In this document: positions 32,095 through 40,076 of the stretch, piece after piece
How positions within the stretch are numbered: position 1 is the first letter of the stretch
How the letters are laid out: every line of letters begins with the position of its first letter
Source: RGIG995 sp045542115
GTDB lineage: Bacteria; Bacillota; Clostridia; Oscillospirales; UBA644
Direction: 5' to 3'
Assembly (NCBI GenBank): GCA_045542115.1
Contig: JAZQKK010000001.1
Location: forward strand, 35,619-99,618
DNA: 64,000 bases
Notes under the pieces: model-generated
What the model saw: the letters and a program-made list of their open reading frames with translations, nothing else
Database searches by the model: none
Told to the model about the DNA's origin: nothing
Made by a program: the position numbers and the translations under genes

Positions 32095-32712
32095 GTGGCG
32101 GATTGGGAATCGCTTCGCGCTGCTTGTGAATCCTGTCATCGTTGCCCCTTGGGGGAGACCCGGACCAACCTTGTGTTTGGCGTGGGGAATCCCGAGGCGG
32201 ATATTCTCTTTGTGGGAGAAGGTCCGGGGGAGCAGGAGGATTTGAAGGGCGAACCCTTTGTGGGAAAGGCAGGGATATTGCTGGATAAGATGTTGGCCTG
32301 TATTGGTTTCAGCCGTGGGGAAAACGCTTATATTGCCAATATCGTCAAATGCCGCCCGCCTCGGAATCGGGATCCGTTGCCGGAAGAGAGGCAAGCTTGT
32401 CTTCCGTACTTACGGGAGCAGACCAAAATGATTCGTCCGAAAATCATCGTCTGTCTCGGAAAGGTTGCGGCAACCACGCTGATAGACCCTTCCTTCTCCA
32501 TTATGCGGTCCCACGGAGTATGGTATGAGCGAAAAGGCTTTTGGATGATAGCCACCTTTCATCCCGCCGCTTTGCTTCGCAATGAATCTCTGAAACGGGA
32601 TGCTTATTCCGACCTTTTGCGCATCCGGGAAAAGTACGAGGAACTGTGTCCGGACGCAAAAAAAGGACCGTCTGCAAGGCAGACGGCCAAAAAGGAAGAA
32701 ACGGAGAAGTAA
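32095..32712 (+). CDS. Uracil-DNA glycosylase family 4 (Fe-S cluster)
   Basis: A 205-residue DNA repair enzyme removing uracil from DNA. It has the N-terminal cluster cysteines CESCHRCPLG, the catalytic GEGPGEQEDLKGEPFVGKAG, the mid cysteine in NIVKCRPPRNRDP, and the late HPAALLRN motif. It starts with GTG at 32095, set by GGGGGAAGG directly upstream and the conserved N-terminal cysteines. The Lys/Glu-rich C-terminal tail (about 190-205) is not conserved in the family. Confidence 0.93.
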   Translation: MADWESLRAACESCHRCPLGETRTNLVFGVGNPEADILFVGEGPGEQEDLKGEPFVGKAGILLDKMLACIGFSRGENAYIANIVKCRPPRNRDPLPEERQACLPYLREQTKMIRPKIIVCLGKVAATTLIDPSFSIMRSHGVWYERKGFWMIATFHPAALLRNESLKRDAYSDLLRIREKYEELCPDAKKGPSARQTAKKEETEK

Positions 32713-32813
32713 AACATCTGCACTTATTATAACTCAATTTTTCTGCGAAGCCGGTCGAATCGTCGCCTGAAACGGGAAAAGCGTTCGACGGATTTTGCGG
32801 ACGGGAGGATTGT

Positions 32814-33089
32814 ATGAATAACGAAATTTTTGACAACGCCGTGATAACGGGAAAAAAGGTTCTGCGGAAAGCCGGTCAGACTGCTTGTGATTTAGCGGAG
32901 ATTGCCCGCATCAAATGGAAGATTGCGGAATGTAAGGGACAGTTGTCTCAGAAATACCGCCGTTTGGGGAAAATGGCCTGCGACACGATGGATGAAGGAA
33001 ATCTTTCCATCGGGGAAGAAATGCAGAGCGTTTATAACCAAATCAACGACCTGAAACAAAGCATTGCCGCTTTGAAGGAGGAACTTTGA
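32814..33089 (+). CDS. Small coiled-coil protein, 91 residues
   Basis: An almost fully helical protein with heptad-like spacing (KVLRKAGQTACDLAEIARIKWKIAE shortened here; then INDLKQSIAALKEEL at the end). Seen in Firmicutes as a conserved hypothetical next to unrelated genes. GGAGG 6 nt before the ATG. Its stop overlaps the TTG start of the nucleosidase (TTGA). Function unknown. Confidence 0.72.
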   Translation: MNNEIFDNAVITGKKVLRKAGQTACDLAEIARIKWKIAECKGQLSQKYRRLGKMACDTMDEGNLSIGEEMQSVYNQINDLKQSIAALKEEL

Positions 33090-33763
33090 GCCATATTTTG
33101 ATTTGTGCGATGGATTCGGAGGCGGAAGGCTTTCGCAAGATGCTTGCCGACCGGACCGATGAAACGGTGGGAGGGCTGACCTTCTCTGCCGGATTGCTCT
33201 GCGGACATCCCGTGGTCGTGGTCAAGTGCGGTGTGGGAAAGGTGAATGCCGCCCTGTGTGCCCAGACTGCCATTCTGCGGTACGCTCCGAAGGCCGTTAT
33301 TAACGTCGGGGTTGCCGGCGGTGTGGGAAACGGAATTGTGACCGGAGACGTGGTCATCGGAAAGGATACCATTCAGTACGATTTTGATTTGACTGCCATT
33401 GGAGAAGACGACGGAATGGTAGTTCCTTGCGATGAAACGATTTCTTCCGCGTTGTGTTCTGCTGCCCGTAAAGTCCTGCCGGAAGAGCGTCTGTCGTTCG
33501 GGCGGATTGCTACCGCAGACCGTTTCGTTGGAGACGGACAGACCGCTTCCCGGATTCGGGACCATTACGGTGCCCTTGCCTGTGAAATGGAAGGTGGGGC
33601 CGTGGCGCAGGTGTGTGCCGCGTCGGGTGTTGCTTGCGGCGTTCTGCGGGCGATTTCCGACAATGCAAACGAACATTCCGACGTGGATTTTCCCACGTTT
33701 CTGGCATCTGCCGTAACTCAGACGGAAAAGATTATTACCGCATATTTTGAGGAAATTGTATGA
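33086..33763 (+). CDS. mtnN: 5'-methylthioadenosine/S-adenosylhomocysteine nucleosidase
   Basis: A 225-residue enzyme that splits MTA and SAH to free adenine. MTAN/phosphorylase features: AMDSEAEGFRKM near the N-terminus with the catalytic Glu, INVGVAGGV, the purine-site region ACEMEGGAVAQVC, and the catalytic Asp in RAISDNANEH. The start is the rare TTG at 33086: AAGGAGG is just upstream, the preceding gene ends at 33089, and the next Met is inside the conserved first strand. Its stop overlaps the flippase start (ATGA). Confidence 0.88.
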   Translation: MSHILICAMDSEAEGFRKMLADRTDETVGGLTFSAGLLCGHPVVVVKCGVGKVNAALCAQTAILRYAPKAVINVGVAGGVGNGIVTGDVVIGKDTIQYDFDLTAIGEDDGMVVPCDETISSALCSAARKVLPEERLSFGRIATADRFVGDGQTASRIRDHYGALACEMEGGAVAQVCAASGVACGVLRAISDNANEHSDVDFPTFLASAVTQTEKIITAYFEEIV

Positions 33764-35358
33764 CCAAAGGTGCAAAACAGCCCCGGAAAGGCTTTTTGAT
33801 AGGGGCGATGGTATTGTCCCTGTCCGGCTTTTTGTCCAAGCTGTGCGGGGCCGTCTTCCGTATTCCCTTAACCAATTTGGTCGGGGCGGAAGCAATGGGG
33901 TATTTCGGTTCGGCTTACTCCATCTATAATTTCTTGCTGGCCCTGGCCACCGCCGGGATTCCTACGGGAATTTCCACGATGGTCGCCCGTTCCATTGCCA
34001 AAAAGAAATACAAAGACGTTTCCGGCGTTTTGAAGATTGCCGCCTCCATCTTTGTAGTGTTTGGCGGAGTCCTGTCCCTTTTGGGGTTGATTTTTGCCCG
34101 GCCGCTGGCCGTTTTGATGAATTCGGAAGATGCCTATTGGTGCGTGGTCGCTATTATGCCTGCCGTGTTCTTCATTACGGTCGTTGCTATTTTTCGGGGG
34201 TTTTTCCAAGGCCATAACAATATGGTTCCCACCGCCTGTTCTAACGTTATTGAGGCGGTTTTGAAGTTAGTAGCCGGATACGGTTTTGCCTTGCTCTTAT
34301 ACCTGAACGGATACCAGGACCAACCCGCCGTTGTGGTGGGGGGAGCGATGGCAGGGGTGACCCTTGGAACGGTGATTTCTGCCTGCTTTATGCTGTTACG
34401 GTATCTGCTTCGAGGGGATTCCTACCGTCTTTCTGCGGAACCGAAGGAAGAAGATTCCGCTACGCCCCGCAATATTCTTGCCAAAGACTTTCTTTCGGTG
34501 ACGTTTCCGATTATGATTTCTTCGGTAACTTCCAACCTGATGAACGCTTTGGACGCGTTTTTCGTGGTCAACCGAATGAAAATTCTGAATTTTTCCATTT
34601 CCCAAGCCAACCTTCGTTGGGGATGCTACGGCAGTATGGCGCAGCCTCTGTATAATCTCCCATCTTTCTTGATTACGTCCATCGGGACCAGCCTTGTGCC
34701 GTCCATCTCAATGGCTTACGCCCGTAACGATTATCAGGGGATTCGGGCGATGCTGGATAAGGCGTTGAAGTATACCGCCATTCTTTCTTTTGGATGTGCG
34801 TTTGGATTGAGTGCCGTTTCCGACGGAGCGGTCCGCCTGTTTTACGGTGCCCGGCCTGCGGAAGAGCTGGCGATGGGGGGAGAGTTACTTTCAATTCTTT
34901 CCTTTGCCCTGATTTTTGTGGGGATGACCAACGTGACGGCGTCCATTCTCCAATCAGTAGGGAAAGCCCATATGACCGTCATTTCCGTGGCGGTAGGTTC
35001 CGTGGCAAAAACGATATCCACGTTTTTATTAGTCTCTGTTCCGCAAATGAACATCTACGGCGCCCCGGCTTCCACCCTGGTTTCCTTTCCGTTGGTGCTG
35101 ATTTTGAACCTGATATTTATCCGGAAATATTTGGGATATTCCCCCAAATTCCGGGAAGTTTTCTTAAAACCGTTGGTCTGCGCCGCCGGGTGTTTTGGGA
35201 CGGTGAAAGTGATGATTCTTGCAATGGGAGATTTTGCCAATACCCGATGGGCGGTGTTTCCGCAAATCGCCGCAGGAATTGTTGTGTATATTGTACTAAT
35301 TTTAGCCGTAAAACTTGTTTCAATTTGTGAAATACGGAAAATTTTCAAGAAATCTTAA
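33760..35358 (+). CDS. spoVB: SpoVB/MurJ-like polysaccharide-lipid flippase
   Basis: A 532-residue membrane protein of the MOP superfamily with about 14 helices. It begins with a basic tail and GFLIGAMVLSLSGFLSKLCG, and carries GIPTGISTMVARSIAKKKY and GFFQGHNNMVPTA, typical of SpoVB/MurJ proteins that flip lipid-linked wall precursors. It sits directly before the rqcP-yabP-yabQ-divIC set, as spoVB does in B. subtilis, which favours a role in spore cortex synthesis. ATGA overlap with mtnN. Confidence 0.82.
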   Translation: MTKGAKQPRKGFLIGAMVLSLSGFLSKLCGAVFRIPLTNLVGAEAMGYFGSAYSIYNFLLALATAGIPTGISTMVARSIAKKKYKDVSGVLKIAASIFVVFGGVLSLLGLIFARPLAVLMNSEDAYWCVVAIMPAVFFITVVAIFRGFFQGHNNMVPTACSNVIEAVLKLVAGYGFALLLYLNGYQDQPAVVVGGAMAGVTLGTVISACFMLLRYLLRGDSYRLSAEPKEEDSATPRNILAKDFLSVTFPIMISSVTSNLMNALDAFFVVNRMKILNFSISQANLRWGCYGSMAQPLYNLPSFLITSIGTSLVPSISMAYARNDYQGIRAMLDKALKYTAILSFGCAFGLSAVSDGAVRLFYGARPAEELAMGGELLSILSFALIFVGMTNVTASILQSVGKAHMTVISVAVGSVAKTISTFLLVSVPQMNIYGAPASTLVSFPLVLILNLIFIRKYLGYSPKFREVFLKPLVCAAGCFGTVKVMILAMGDFANTRWAVFPQIAAGIVVYIVLILAVKLVSICEIRKIFKKS

Positions 35359-35366
35359 CAAGACTC

Positions 35367-35395
35367 TTGCAAAATCGCGGAAAATAGTGTAAAAT
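35367..35395 (+). promoter_or_regulatory. Sigma-A promoter of hup operon
   Basis: TTGCAA, a 17-nt spacer and TAAAAT; the -35 lies 9 bp after the flippase stop. Confidence 0.72.
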
Positions 35396-35404
35396 AGTTA
35401 TAGT

Positions 35405-35446
35405 CCCGGTTTTTCCTTGCGGTCCTGCGAAAAAAGCCGGGTTTTT
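35405..35446 (+). terminator. Attenuator-like terminator in the hup leader
   Basis: CCCGGTTTTT / AAAAAGCCGGG stem (35405-35441) enclosing a small GCGG/CTGC hairpin, followed by TTTTT. It starts about where transcription from the upstream promoter should begin, so it lies in the 5' UTR of hup about 90 nt before the ATG. It would cap transcription unless bypassed. Confidence 0.65.
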
Positions 35447-35535
35447 GTCCGCGTAGGGCGAGACCGTTTATTTTGTGTAAGTTCACTCCCGAAAAGGGGA
35501 ACTGAAATAATATTTTTCTTAAAGGAGAAAAGAAA

Positions 35536-35811
35536 ATGAATAAGTTTGAACTGATTTCTGTCGTTGCAGAAAAAATGGACGTTTCCAAGAAGGACGCTGC
35601 CGCTTATTTGGAATGTGTTCTGGACACCATTACCGAAACCTTGAAGGCCGGTGACAAAGTTCAGTTGGTTGGCTTCGGCAACTTTGACGTTCGTGAAAGA
35701 GCCGAAAGAGAAGGCCGTAATCCTCAGAAGCCCGAAGAAACCATCAAAATTCCCGCTACCAAAGTTCCCGTTTTCAAAGCCGGCCGCATTCTGAAAGACG
35801 CTGTAAAATAA
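35536..35811 (+). CDS. hup: HU-family DNA-binding protein
   Basis: A 91-residue nucleoid protein: MNKFELISVVAEKMDVSKKD, then GDKVQLVGFGNFDVRERAER, the conserved DNA-arm region GRNPQKPEETIKIPATKVP, ending in FKAGRILKDAVK. Homodimers bend and wrap DNA. AAAGGAG lies 9 nt upstream. It begins the rqcP-yabP-yabQ-divIC transcript, where B. subtilis has the MazG-like yabN instead. Confidence 0.96.
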   Translation: MNKFELISVVAEKMDVSKKDAAAYLECVLDTITETLKAGDKVQLVGFGNFDVRERAEREGRNPQKPEETIKIPATKVPVFKAGRILKDAVK

Positions 35812-35814
35812 GAA

Positions 35815-36057
35815 ATGCGATTGGATAAATATCTGAAGGTTTCCCGCCTGATCAAACGCCGGACTGTGGCGAGCGACGCGTGTTCCGCCTCCCGGGTTTC
35901 TGTCAACGGCAAGGTGGCCAAGCCTGCCCACGACGTCAAGGTTGGGGATATCCTTGAGATATCTCTCGGCAACGCTCCCTTAAAGGTCGAAGTGGTCCGT
36001 ATTACGGAACATTCTCAAAAGGCGGATGCCGATTCGATGTATCGAGTCATAGAATGA
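35815..36057 (+). CDS. rqcP: S4-domain RNA-binding protein RqcP
   Basis: An 80-residue protein made almost entirely of an S4 domain (MRLDKYLKVSRLIKRRTVAS then VSVNGKVAKPAHDVKVGDIL). It corresponds to YabO/RqcP, which works with RqcH in adding Ala tails to nascent chains on stalled large subunits. It starts 3 bp after hup, and gene order with yabP supports the assignment. Confidence 0.92.
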   Translation: MRLDKYLKVSRLIKRRTVASDACSASRVSVNGKVAKPAHDVKVGDILEISLGNAPLKVEVVRITEHSQKADADSMYRVIE

Positions 36058-36094
36058 CCAAAGGACTCATATCCTTTAACAAGGAGTGAGTTTT

Positions 36095-36355
36095 ATGGCC
36101 GATACACAAAGTCTGATGCTTCAAAACCGTGCTTCCCTTTCCGTATCCGGGGTAGAGGAGGTCTGCGGCTTTGACGATACGAGTATTTCTATGGTCACCG
36201 GTATGGGGGACCTGATTGTGAAGGGGAAATCTCTTCGCATTTGCCGCCTTTCTCTCGACGTCGGCGAGGTCGATATTGAGGGAACGGTCGACAGTTTGGA
36301 GTACACAAAATTAAGACGAAATAGGGAAACCTTCCTCGCCCGTATTTTTAAGTAA
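36095..36355 (+). CDS. yabP: Sporulation protein YabP
   Basis: An 86-residue YabP/YqfC-family protein: QNRASLSVSGVEEVCGFDDT then TGMGDLIVKGKSLRI and DVGEVDIEGTVDSLEY. The family is needed for spore formation; the molecular role is unclear. The start at ATG 36095 has AAGGAGTGAG upstream. It lies between rqcP and yabQ, as in B. subtilis. Confidence 0.93.
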   Translation: MADTQSLMLQNRASLSVSGVEEVCGFDDTSISMVTGMGDLIVKGKSLRICRLSLDVGEVDIEGTVDSLEYTKLRRNRETFLARIFK

Positions 36356-36369
36356 GGGGGCGGGTGAGG

Positions 36370-36795
36370 ATGGTTCTTTCCAATGTTCAGCAGTTCTCTG
36401 TACTGTTATGGTCGCTGCTGTTCGGCGTGTGCCTGGGGGTCGCTTACGACTGTCTCCGGGCTTTTCGCGTATTCGTCCCTTGTTCCGCGGTCTCGCTTTT
36501 GTTTCAGGACCTGTTCTACTTCCTTACCGCCGCCGTAGCCTCGTTTCTTTTTATTTTTGAGGTGAACGACGGGACGGTCCGTCTATTCATTCTTCTGGCG
36601 TTTTTGTTGGGAGGGTTGGCGGAACGTTTTACCCTTGGATTTTTCATTCTCCGGATCTGTCGCCGGATAAAAACTTTTTTTCTCCAACGTCCTCGGAAAA
36701 AGAGACGCGAGAAACACACAAAACACACACAACACAAACCGTCACAACGTACACGAAAAGCGAAAGCAGGGAAAACCATTGCGCAAGAGAATTAA
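36370..36795 (+). CDS. yabQ: Sporulation membrane protein YabQ
   Basis: A 141-residue protein with four hydrophobic segments (VLLWSLLFGVCLGVAYDCLR at about 11-30 is the YabQ signature) and a long basic C-terminal tail (KKRREKHTKHTQH...). YabQ is required for spore cortex formation. The ATG at 36370 is preferred over the GTG at 36364 on SD spacing (AGGGGG, 9 nt). The tail-coding end overlaps the divIC start by 17 bp. Confidence 0.88.
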   Translation: MVLSNVQQFSVLLWSLLFGVCLGVAYDCLRAFRVFVPCSAVSLLFQDLFYFLTAAVASFLFIFEVNDGTVRLFILLAFLLGGLAERFTLGFFILRICRRIKTFFLQRPRKKRREKHTKHTQHKPSQRTRKAKAGKTIAQEN

Positions 36796-37057
36796 ACAAT
36801 TGATTCAGATTTTCCTCATCGCGGTTTTTGCCGTCTGCTTGACTAATTTTGTGGTCAAGAAGATTGACATCGCCAAAAAAGATGCCGAAATCGATGCTGT
36901 CAATCAGCAGATTCGGGAGCAAATGCTCCGCAACGGCGAATTGGAAGATATTTTGTCGGAAGAAAATCAGGAAGACTTTTACCGGAACCAGGCGGAAGAT
37001 AATCTTGGATACGGTTATCCCAACGAAAAAGTCTATCAGGACATTACGGGATATTAA
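36779..37057 (+). CDS. divIC: Septum formation initiator (DivIC/FtsB family)
   Basis: A 92-residue bitopic division protein: basic N-terminus, one membrane helix (LIQIFLIAVFAVCLTNFVV, about 8-26), a coiled coil (DAEIDAVNQQIREQMLRNGELE), and the family end motif ENLGYGYPNE-like DNLGYGYPNEKVY. It starts with TTG inside the yabQ 3' end, with only a weak purine site upstream, so translation probably depends on coupling. It recruits septal wall synthesis with FtsL/DivIB. Confidence 0.85.
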   Translation: MRKRIKQLIQIFLIAVFAVCLTNFVVKKIDIAKKDAEIDAVNQQIREQMLRNGELEDILSEENQEDFYRNQAEDNLGYGYPNEKVYQDITGY

Positions 37058-37120
37058 AATACAGTAATTTACGAAGGGAGTCTGGCACGACGCCGTTCCC
37101 GTGCCGTGCCGTCCGTTTTT

Positions 37121-37564
37121 ATGGCCATTGAAATCGGAACAATTACAGAAGGAAAAGTGACCGGAATAGCAAAATTCGGTGCCTTTGTTGCACTGGAAGA
37201 GGGTTCCGGCCTTGTGCATATTTCGGAGATTTCCACCGGGTTTGTCAACGACATCAGCGAGCATCTTTCCGTGGGGGACACGGTGAAGGTCAAAGTGGTC
37301 AGTATTGACGAAAAGGGGCGGGTCAACCTGTCTATCCGTCAAGCAATGCCCAAGCCAGAAGCTGCTCCTCGTCCGGAGCGTGCCCCTCGTCCCCAGAAAC
37401 CGGCCTATCACCCCGATTATCGGGCGGATTTTGCGCCGGTGGAGCAAAAAGGTCCTGCATCCTTCGAAGATATGTTGCAGAAATTTAAGCAGGATTCCGA
37501 CTCCAAATTGTCTGATCTGAAATTCAAAGAGGATTCCGGCCGCCGGAAACGTTCCCGCAAATGA
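37121..37564 (+). CDS. S1 RNA-binding domain protein (YabR-like)
   Basis: A 147-residue protein with one S1 domain (IEIGTITEGKVTGIAKFGAF then GLVHISEIS and VKVKVVSIDEKGRVNLSI) followed by a Pro/Arg/Lys-rich tail. It follows divIC as yabR does in B. subtilis. There is no SD site near the ATG. The nearest, AAGGGAG at about 37075, is separated from it by a GGCACG/CGTGCC hairpin (37084-37105) that could bring it closer; a GTG at 37106 is an alternative start. Confidence 0.88.
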   Translation: MAIEIGTITEGKVTGIAKFGAFVALEEGSGLVHISEISTGFVNDISEHLSVGDTVKVKVVSIDEKGRVNLSIRQAMPKPEAAPRPERAPRPQKPAYHPDYRADFAPVEQKGPASFEDMLQKFKQDSDSKLSDLKFKEDSGRRKRSRK

Positions 37565-37573
37565 ATAAAAAAC

Positions 37574-37603
37574 AAAACACGCTGTTTTCACAGCGTGTTT
37601 TTT
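37574..37603. terminator. Terminator of hup-yabR operon (also convergent HAD gene)
   Basis: ACACGCTGT / ACAGCGTGT stem with a 4-nt loop and TTTTTT on the plus side; the A-rich left flank serves the minus strand. Confidence 0.85.
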
Positions 37604-37608
37604 GATGT

Positions 37609-38334
37609 TCAGTCTTCTAAATATTCTTTCAGGTATTCGCCCAATTTTGTGTAATCGTCAACTTTGACGAAGGGAATATCGGACTTGTAGACCGATTCGT
37701 CGTTTCCGCCCGGACCGTAGTCGTCTCCCACGAAGACTACGTTGTCGTGGGTCAGTCCGTTTTCTTTGCAGTACAGGTCCAAAGCATAGTATTTGTTGTA
37801 GGGGTTCGGCGCCATATCAAAGGAAGAACTTCCTCCCACAAAGACGGTGTATTCGGGGAAATCGGCCACCACTTTGTCGTAAAATTTCCGGCGTTTGCTC
37901 CGGTCGGGGTCAAAGGCCAGCTTGTCTGCAATGTCTGCTTTGGTTCCCAAAACCGCAAAGGTAATGCAGCCGGAGGGGTGATATTCTACGCTGTCGCCCT
38001 TGTATTCCGTATATCCATAGGTTTCCCGCAGGGCGTTGACCCGGGCTTCCACGGAGTCTCTGTCCTTTACCGGTAAGGATTCGTTGCGGACGATTTCGAT
38101 ATCTTTGGTTTCGGGATTGTATTTCGCGTACTGCATCCCGTAGTTCCCGATAATATCAATGGGGAAGTGGCCCATCTGGTCAAAGATGCGGCGGCATTGC
38201 CCCGCCCCGGCCATTAAAAGCTTATATTTCTTAGAAAGTTTTTCCAGCACCGCCCGGTTTTCTTCTCCCAAGGGGGATTTGTGTTGCGTCAGAGTTCCGT
38301 CCAGGTCAAATGCAAACAGTTTTACGTCTTTCAT
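37609..38334 (-). CDS. HAD-superfamily hydrolase, phosphomannomutase-like
   Basis: A 241-residue HAD type IIB protein: motif I FAFDLDGTLT (nucleophile Asp10 region), the segment KLLMAGAGQCRRIFDQMG that resembles GGSD..K...QLG of eukaryotic-type phosphomannomutases, and motif III/IV VVFVGDDYGPGGND. It dephosphorylates or mutates a sugar phosphate; mannose phosphate is possible. The start at 38334 has AGGAG 7 nt upstream. It has its own promoter at 38383. Confidence 0.85.
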   Translation of the reverse strand: MKDVKLFAFDLDGTLTQHKSPLGEENRAVLEKLSKKYKLLMAGAGQCRRIFDQMGHFPIDIIGNYGMQYAKYNPETKDIEIVRNESLPVKDRDSVEARVNALRETYGYTEYKGDSVEYHPSGCITFAVLGTKADIADKLAFDPDRSKRRKFYDKVVADFPEYTVFVGGSSSFDMAPNPYNKYYALDLYCKENGLTHDNVVFVGDDYGPGGNDESVYKSDIPFVKVDDYTKLGEYLKEYLED

Positions 38335-38382
38335 ACCGTTTCTCCTGTTCTTAGGCGTATACGCCGATTCTGTTATAGGCAC

Positions 38383-38411
38383 ATTATAGCATAATTTGGA
38401 GAGAAAAGCAA
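38383..38411 (-). promoter_or_regulatory. Sigma-A promoter of HAD hydrolase gene
   Basis: Minus strand TTGCTT, a 17-nt spacer and TATAAT, 48 nt upstream of the ATG. Confidence 0.65.
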
Positions 38412-38438
38412 GAGGTTTTCGTGTTTTTTTGATGAAAA

Positions 38439-38466
38439 TTCCCCGGAAGATGGGCTTCTTCCGGGG
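38439..38466 (-). terminator. Terminator of spoIVA
   Basis: CCCCGGAAG / CTTCCGGGG stem with an 8-nt loop; the minus-strand flank is AATTTTCATC. It lies 10 nt past the spoIVA stop. Confidence 0.7.
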
Positions 38467-38476
38467 AAAAATGTTG

Positions 38477-39955
38477 TTACAGGATAATACAGATCAGTCC
38501 GCCGCTTCCTTCGTTGGTAATTCTCTCTAAGGTTTCTTGGAGTTTTAGCCGGGAATCGTCGGATAGGTGTCCCAATTTGGTATGCAGTCCTTCGTTGACC
38601 AATTCGTGAAGGGATTTTCCGAAAATATTGCTGTCCCAAATCTTCTGGGGGTCGGTCTCAAATTCGGTCAAAAGATATTTTACCAGGTCTTCCGATTGTT
38701 TTTCGCTTCCCACAATGGGGGCAACCTCGGTTTCGATGGTGGCTTTGATGATGTGGTAAGAGGGGGCGGAGGCTTTCAGACGTACGCCGTACCGACCTCC
38801 TTGTTTGGTAATTTCCGGTTCTTCTAAGGACAATTCCTCAATGGACGGGGTAACGATGCCGTATCCTCGCAAATTGGCCTCGGTAAAGGCGGCGGACAGT
38901 TTTTCCACCCGTTGTTTGCTCCGTGCCAATTCGGACAAGACCGCAATCAAATCCCCTTCGTTTTCCACCGTAAGGCCGGTAGTTTCACTGAGAATCTGAT
39001 AAAAAAGTTCTTGGGGCAAGACGGCTTTCACCGTGACCCGTCCCTTGCCTAATTCCATTCCTTCCAGGTCCGCATCACAAATGTAGGGATTTTCCCGGAG
39101 CCGTTCAATCAGACAATCGGTCTGACGAATTTTTTTCAGGTCACACGCCCCTTGATGTAGGTCTTCCAATACGCTTTTACGGATGGGGTGGTCTTCTTCC
39201 AAAAAACTGACCCAGGGGGGAATCCGGATCCCGATTTCCCGGATGGGGAACTCAAACAGAATATGTTCCAGAATCTTGCGGACACTTTTTTCGGTGAGAT
39301 TCATACAATCCACCGGCAGGACGGGAACACCGTATTCTTGCTTCATTTTTTCGCATAATTCCGCCGTTTGCGTGGACCGGGGAGCGACGGTGTTCAGCAA
39401 GACCACGAAGGGTTTGTTGATTTCCTGCAACTCTTTGATAACTCTGGCTTCTGCTTCCAGATAGCTTTCCCGTCCGATTTCGCTGATGCTTCCGTCGGTG
39501 GTGATGACAAGTCCGATGGTGGAATGTTCCCGGATGACCTTCTGTGTTCCAACTTCCGCGGCCATATTAAAGGGTACGGGTTCTTCAAACCAAGGCGTCC
39601 GCACCATCCGGGGTTGTTCGTTTTCAATATATCCCAAAGCCTCGGGGACGATATATCCCACGCAGTCGATCATTCGTACCCGAAAAGACGCATTTTCCTG
39701 TAACGAAACTTCCACCGCTTCGTTGGGGATAAATTTCGGTTCGGTGGTCATAATGGTCCGGCCGGCAGCCGATTGGGGCAATTCGTCGGTGGCGCGGTCT
39801 TTCCCGTAAGGGTCGGCAATGTTGGGAAGGACCAAGGCTTCCATAAACTTCTTGATAAAGGTGGATTTCCCCGTCCGCACCGGGCCTACGACCCCGATAT
39901 AAATATCGCCTCCCGTTCGGGCGGCAATGTCCTGATAAATGGTTGTGTTTGCCAT
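38477..39955 (-). CDS. spoIVA: Stage IV sporulation protein A
   Basis: A 492-residue ATPase that polymerises on the forespore surface as the base layer of the spore coat. It begins MANTTIYQDIAARTGGDIYI, with Walker A GPVRTGKST, the switch region RMIDCVGYIVP, and the C-terminal SpoIVA domain ending LICIIL. Length equals B. subtilis SpoIVA (492). The start at 39955 has GGAGG 7 nt upstream. A sigma-E-like promoter precedes it, in line with mother-cell expression. Confidence 0.98.
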   Translation of the reverse strand: MANTTIYQDIAARTGGDIYIGVVGPVRTGKSTFIKKFMEALVLPNIADPYGKDRATDELPQSAAGRTIMTTEPKFIPNEAVEVSLQENASFRVRMIDCVGYIVPEALGYIENEQPRMVRTPWFEEPVPFNMAAEVGTQKVIREHSTIGLVITTDGSISEIGRESYLEAEARVIKELQEINKPFVVLLNTVAPRSTQTAELCEKMKQEYGVPVLPVDCMNLTEKSVRKILEHILFEFPIREIGIRIPPWVSFLEEDHPIRKSVLEDLHQGACDLKKIRQTDCLIERLRENPYICDADLEGMELGKGRVTVKAVLPQELFYQILSETTGLTVENEGDLIAVLSELARSKQRVEKLSAAFTEANLRGYGIVTPSIEELSLEEPEITKQGGRYGVRLKASAPSYHIIKATIETEVAPIVGSEKQSEDLVKYLLTEFETDPQKIWDSNIFGKSLHELVNEGLHTKLGHLSDDSRLKLQETLERITNEGSGGLICIIL

Positions 39956-39989
39956 AGGTCTTCCTCCGTCTTGTCGTTGTTTTTGTACT

Positions 39990-40018
39990 ATCCTATGAGG
40001 CAAAACGGGATTTTATGA
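39990..40018 (-). promoter_or_regulatory. Sigma-E-like promoter candidate of spoIVA
   Basis: Minus strand TCATAAA, a 14-nt spacer and CATAGGAT, close to the mother-cell sigma-E consensus (-35 around KCATATT, -10 CATACAAT). spoIVA is sigma-E dependent in B. subtilis. No good sigma-A pair with normal spacing is seen here. Confidence 0.5.
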
Positions 40019-40076
40019 CAGGGAAAGCGGGTGGCGTCAAGAGTTTTATTCAAAATTTTCTCTTTTACATAAAAAT

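Noticed and set aside
32666..32700. Terminator hairpin CCGTCTGC/GCAGACGG
   Set aside because: It lies inside the 3' end of the uracil-DNA glycosylase frame, and on the plus strand it is followed by A rather than T; no minus-strand gene would use it.
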